Assembly: GCA_002914845.1 (NCBI GenBank)
Contig: JXTC01000184.1
Span: 97,941 to 161,940 of the forward strand
Reading direction: 5' to 3'
DNA from: Trema orientale
Lineage: Eukaryota > Streptophyta > Magnoliopsida > Rosales > Cannabaceae
Length of the DNA stretch: 64,000 nucleotides
The notes under the pieces were generated by a model. The model had not been told where the DNA came from and did no database searches. It worked only from the letters and a program-made list of their open reading frames with translations. Made by a program: the position numbers and the translations under genes. Shown here piece after piece: positions 59,254 to 64,000 of this stretch. The stretch's first letter is position 1. Each line of letters opens with the position of its first letter.

Positions 59254-59719
59254 TGTTTACTCAAGGAAACAACTTTTAATATCCATATGTTTTATATATC
59301 CTTCATAATTTTAAAAATAACACTAAATTCTCATTTAGCTTGTTCGCAGATTTAAGTAATTGACTAACTTTAATTCTTTATTGATAGGTAACGCTAGAAA
59401 GGGAAATTGGGTTGATTCCTATTCCACCTTCTAATAGGTTTGTTAACGAAAGAAAGAGAACCATTTGATTCCAAAAAACATTCTTCCTCGTTTCTCTCCG
59501 GTCATTTTCCCTTCAGACTCTTTTCAAGTAATGCCCCTTGAGTATTGATCATCACTTGGTTAGAAATCTTCGGACAAAGGAGAGAACAAGCTGATTCACG
59601 GTTTTTTTTTTTTTTTTTTTTTTTAAATTTATTAATATAAAACGACTAATGCATCCCATCATAATTAGCATTTTACATATAACGCCTGTATTACACACAC
59701 ATAATGTACTTAAGATAAT
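59254..59719. other. intergenic, no gene seen
   Basis: Contains a 23-base T run near 59602-59624; nothing else recognised. Confidence 0.5.
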
Positions 59720-59905
59720 GTTTGAAGTACCAATTTTTGTACCAAATTTTTAATACCAACACATGTGACATGTGATTTGTCACCACTCAATTGGTGATAA
59801 TATTTAATCTATTTGTGATAAGTTTTAATTCACCAATTAATTAGAAATAAATTATTTGTCACATGTGTTGGTACAAAAAATTTGATACAAAAATTATGAT
59901 ATGTA
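59720..59905. mobile_element. short foldback MITE
   Basis: ATTTTTGTACCAAATTTTTA and ACCAACACATGTGACA on the left are mirrored by TGTCACATGTGTTGGTAC and AATTTGATACAAAAATTAT on the right, with CACCAATTGA-type inner arms. About 180 bp. Confidence 0.75.
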
Positions 59906-60742
59906 GTGTTATCCAATGTACTTCTCTACTTCTATAACCAAACACTAACAAATTAAATAATTAATCGTTAAATTATTAGAATTTTAGTGTTAATTATGGC
60001 AAAATTTTAATACTTTCCATTAAAGTGTTAATTATACTTTGCAGTAAAATTTCCGTCCGAATTTTACGTACTCCTCTTAAAAAAACAGTATGTAACAAAG
60101 CGCAAACTCGGGGGTAATTTCAACGTTTCCCATCAACTTTTCACATTTACAGTTTCTGATGCTAAAACTCCTATTAGCAAAACAGTATGTACGGAAAAAA
60201 AACATGTGACAGTCACGTGTTAAGGGCAATTCAAGGGTACTCCGAAGTTAGATATTTACTACTATGGTACCCCTATTTCAAGATTCCATTACTAGAGTAG
60301 TAGCACCAAAAACAGAATTTTACTTAAAAACTAAACATAAAAAGATAAACAAGATGGAACAAAAGAGCCCACATATTAAGCCTACAAAGAGAATCCTTTC
60401 ATGTCTAATCTTGTTCTTTCCAAAGCATATAATATAACAACAAAAGTTAAATTAAAAAAAGGAACATTAGACAAGGGAATCAATCAAAGCAAACTAAGCC
60501 AAATGATAAAAATTAAAAGAGGACTCCTCCCCTTTGTGCACTGATATTGTTTCTGCACTCTCCAGTCTTACCAGTGAGTTCCAGTCTACCATGAGTTTAT
60601 ACGGTGACTTTGATACAACAAACAATAACAACAACAACAACAACCACATTCTATATAAGGCCCTAGGAAGGAAGAAACATTTCAAACTAATTCTTTTTTT
60701 TTTTCCCTATTTCTTACCATAATCTCTTTCCATTTTTCTCTT
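59906..60742. other. intergenic, 3' flank of the Tubby-like gene
   Basis: The part next to 60743 is probably 3' UTR of the minus-strand gene (AAC and GTT repeats near 60620-60645). No separate gene seen. Confidence 0.5.
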
Positions 60743-63608
60743 CTATTCACATGCCAATTTGGTGTCGAAGCTGCTCAAGCAGATCGCAAAAGCCTGAAAT
60801 GCGGACAATGGATATCTGTAATCCATAGTAAACATGTCTTTTCCTACCTTGCCAAACTGGAGTATAATCTTGTCGTGGTCAGATTGGGCTGGTGGCTGTG
60901 ATGGCGTCGGTGCTCCAGCAGCAGCCTGCGTTGCAGCAATTAGCTGAAAGTTTTTGACAGATGCAACTGTCACCCTTCCCCGGAAGTTAAGACACCAACA
61001 TTGCAACTGCTCATGCCACCTTGGAGCTTTGTTCCGAAGAACCAGTGGCCTCTCCTTACCTTCATCTTCCTCATCGCGGGAGCCAACAATATCGGAAAAT
61101 CGAGCACTGCTAAACTCGGTTGAATTGTCAATTGATTTAGAGAAAGAAATGCTCCGGAACGAGTCCTCAAGGGAACGAGGAACAAGCTCAGGCTGGCCTG
61201 GCACAGCACCACCAGGCTCAAGGCATGAGGCAGGGATTGAATGCATAGCGCAATGCATTCTGCGTGGACCCCTAGTGCCTAGCACATTTAACTCATAAGT
61301 GACCTGGGCAATATTGTAACTTCCAGTGGGGACCTTCGGAGAAACTTTCTTCGAGTAAAATCTACGGCTTCTTCCAGGTGGCGAAAGCTGAGCAATATTG
61401 TAAGGAGGCTGGGTATCATATATAATGAATTTTGTGCCTAGAAAGTTAGACCTGAAACAAGAGAAAGAATATAAGAATTTTACTGCAATCAACAAAGTAT
61501 ACAGTACGATGTCAAGCGTCCAATCAGTACTCAAACTGTAAACCATCCAATCAGTACTCAAACTGTAAACCAAAAACCAAGTATCCTACCACAAAGTACT
61601 CTTGCACCTTTTCAATAACTAGAGACTCTACACCGCAAATCAAGTGCAACATTTTTGTTAGCACAAAGTTTGAGACGGATCTTCACAGGAGGAAGATAAC
61701 AGGCTACAATATAGATCAAGTGACATCAGTAGCATCAAAAGAATGCTACAAACGCAGTCGAGTCAAGCAAGCTGATTTTGTCATGTTGGCTAATTAATTG
61801 TAGTGCAAAGTAAATTGATTTTGCTAGAAAGATATACTCTATTTAAAGAGAATAAAAGTACATGTGCTAGCCTTTTGTTATGTGGAACACGTGTGACTAC
61901 AGAAAGTGCTACAATGTGACATATCTACATATACACAGGATACTGCATGGTGTACAAACAATAAAACAAACTCTACACAAGTCGCTAAAATTGTCAGCAA
62001 TCAGCATTATCCCACAACATTGCAATTATACAGCCAAAGAACAATCCAAATCGTAAGTACTTGTTTACCAAGATGTCAAATACACTAACATGCTTAAAAG
62101 TATGCAACCAAATCGAATAGAGAACTGGATATGCTAAAATGTGAGTGACTTTTTCATTTTTCATTTGTTATTTTCAAACAAAGATTAAAATTGAAGACAT
62201 GCATTCCAAACTCTTGATACTTCTTACTCTATGCAGAATGGTAAATTTTCTAAGTTCATGTGAACAATTATTTATCTACTTACTGAATAATTTTTCAGCA
62301 ACATAGCAACCCCAATGTCAGTTACAGTGGCAGAACTTAGTACCTGAGTTTTCCAATGTAGGTGCTGCTTGATCTTGATATGTTATCTGCATCCATGGAA
62401 ATTACATACTCTGTGCAAGTAGTTCTACGTGTTCGCTTGGCACAGAGAAGAAATTTCCCATTTTCAACAAGCAAAGCTGCAAGAACAGTGCAATCATCAG
62501 ATGGGAATCCATAATTACGAGAAAAGTAAAAGTGTGAACAATATTAAAACATCATAATAATCCCAAGGCTAAAATACTTCAATAACAAATCATGCAGCTT
62601 AAGAAGATAATAAATCAATTCGTACAAAGCAAGCAGCACCAATTACCATAGAGGCAATAAAGTTGCAAAGGTTTTGCTGTTTTGACATTCATAACTTCAG
62701 ATGTGGTTCTTTAATTATTATTACCTTTGTGAATTAAGAAAATCCTTTTATGTTACACTGACAGCTGTTACTATTACATCCCCCTCAATCAAATCACTTG
62801 GTACAAATACAGCATAAATGAAACTCTTTCACTTAGAAGCTTACCAGGGCCAAGGGAAAGGAAAAGGTGGTAAGTTAGGTTAGACTTGTCCCTCTTGATA
62901 AAACACTGAATCGTTCCATCCCGAGGCCCAGGCTGTAAATGACGAACAATGAAACACGTGTTAGTTGTCATTTAAAAATAAAATAACATGCTTTATTTAA
63001 GTGACACAGCTTGGCAACAATTTTACCTTGTGTATTATGTTAGGTAAAAGAATGGCGAAGATTTTGTTCAAGCAATGTATTGGAAAAATCTCCAACATTC
63101 ATTTCACTTTATTTAAAAAATACATATATATACACACACACTATCAAGTAAGGCCTAGGTCATGTGTGTGTATTATTTATGCAGATAACTCCAAATAACC
63201 AAATTAATTAACTCATGCCCTAAGCATAGAAATTGCTGTAAATACATATCAGACTCTCACCTGCTTTAGGGAGACTGGGAACGTAATCTTGCCAGAAAAT
63301 TCAGGACATCGAACAATTTCTTTGCAAATTTCCCTCCATGACCTGCAAACACCAGCACAATAGACAACATATTTCCGAGCAGGCCACGTACTCTCACTTG
63401 CCTCTAATCTTTTGATCACATCACGTAATAGTTCCGGTGGGAGACTAGCCCATCGGCTGTTCTGAATCACCAGAGGCTGCTCATGCAATTCATGAACTGA
63501 GCCATGTGATTTACCCCTACTATGGCCAGGCAGTCTCACCTCAAAACTTCGCCTCGATAAACTACCAAAACCATCCCTAACATCACGAACAATACTGCGA
63601 AACGACAT
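60743..63608 (-). CDS. TULP: Tubby-like F-box protein, 4 coding exons
   Basis: Exons 63608-63261, 62932-62845, 62476-62344 and 61451-60743 join in frame through GT-AG introns to 425 codons, the usual size of plant Tubby-like proteins. An F-box lies at about residues 50-105 ([17 protein letters not shown] ... [13 protein letters not shown]), which should bind an ASK/SKP1 adaptor of an SCF ubiquitin ligase. The Tubby domain fills the rest, from [19 protein letters not shown]. It shows [33 protein letters not shown] and both C-terminal signatures: [17 protein letters not shown] and [16 protein letters not shown] at the very end. The domain binds phosphoinositides and tethers such proteins to the plasma membrane; several plant members act in ABA and stress responses. 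The gene looks intact. Which TLP number it is cannot be said. A 5' UTR intron upstream is possible, as in many family members. Confidence 0.93.
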
Positions 63609-64000
63609 CTACTCCAAAGCACTAACTGTCCCAGATGTTTAATAGTGATATATCTTCAGCAGAGATGCATAAATTGTATTCCACTTTACTTCAAAAGGTG
63701 ACCACAGACCATTACGCACTATTAAGCTGTCAAAAAAGAGGAAAATACATGTTTCAAAATTCCACGTTAAACACTTAATAACCAAGTTAAGAAAAATAAG
63801 AAGACAGACGACGAAAAGCACAAACAAGAAAAAAGATTCTCATAAAAAGAAGCTTCTCACATGGAGCTAAAGTAGTCTTAAGTTCTACACTTTAATCAGA
63901 AACATCTTTATGTGGATTTTTAAATACCATTTTTCCCGAAACCTAAATTATCATTTCTTGAGAATAAACTTCTTAATTGGTACACACACCAACCAGTGAA
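63609..64000 (-). promoter_or_regulatory. 5' flank or leader of the Tubby-like gene
   Basis: No coding signal. Probably leader, possibly with a UTR intron; no promoter motif can be fixed before the window ends. Confidence 0.35.

Overview
The window is flowering-plant nuclear DNA, most likely from a eudicot. The evidence is long AT-rich intergenic DNA, GT-AG introns, a Ty1/copia remnant, LINE pieces, MITEs, a Helitron, and protein genes of plant families. I cannot name the species.

Layout. 1-2.6 kb: 3' part of a decayed Ty1/copia element with its LTR. 5.7-6.9 kb (-): an intronless ROH1/DUF793 gene. 10.7-11.25 kb: a GC-richer island with three CACGTG boxes and no credible gene. 17.9-27.3 kb (-): a 13-exon WD40 gene whose splice sites I could assign throughout (375 codons); its introns hold a MITE and a LINE fragment. 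28.4-28.8 kb (+): a frame-broken RCC1/UVR8-like exon. 29.3-30 kb: minisatellites. 30.7-31.1 kb (-): a RNase H-like remnant. 46-60 kb: gene-poor DNA with several well-delimited elements, namely a solo LTR with a 5-bp target duplication, foldback elements and a Helitron with both termini. 60.7-63.6 kb (-): a 4-exon Tubby-like F-box gene (425 codons).

The most interesting region is 32.5-45.85 kb. It has no credible protein gene but is built from about three diverged tandem units of 4-5 kb, read on the minus strand. Two kinds of RNA-like module recur. The first (module A) is a compact box C/D snoRNA with C, D', C' and D boxes; two copies keep all four boxes and at least six are decayed or fragmentary. 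Its D' guide matches a conserved large-subunit rRNA stretch. The second is a family of long (about 200-410 nt) modules (B, C, D). These end in CUGA-GGGC and most begin with GCC(C) followed by a box-C-like UGAUG. The 3' block, minus-strand AGCTATGAGATCTGAGGG, occurs 14 times. Type B modules fold into an outer stem plus three helices. Pairing is kept by G-U wobbles that only work on minus-strand RNA, and microsatellites and insertions lie in the loops. Upstream of the 5'-most module are site II (TGGGCC), a G-box and a telo-box, the promoter pattern of plant snoRNA and ribosomal-protein genes. I propose a tandemly amplified host locus for C/D-type RNAs. The long class matches no family I can name from memory.
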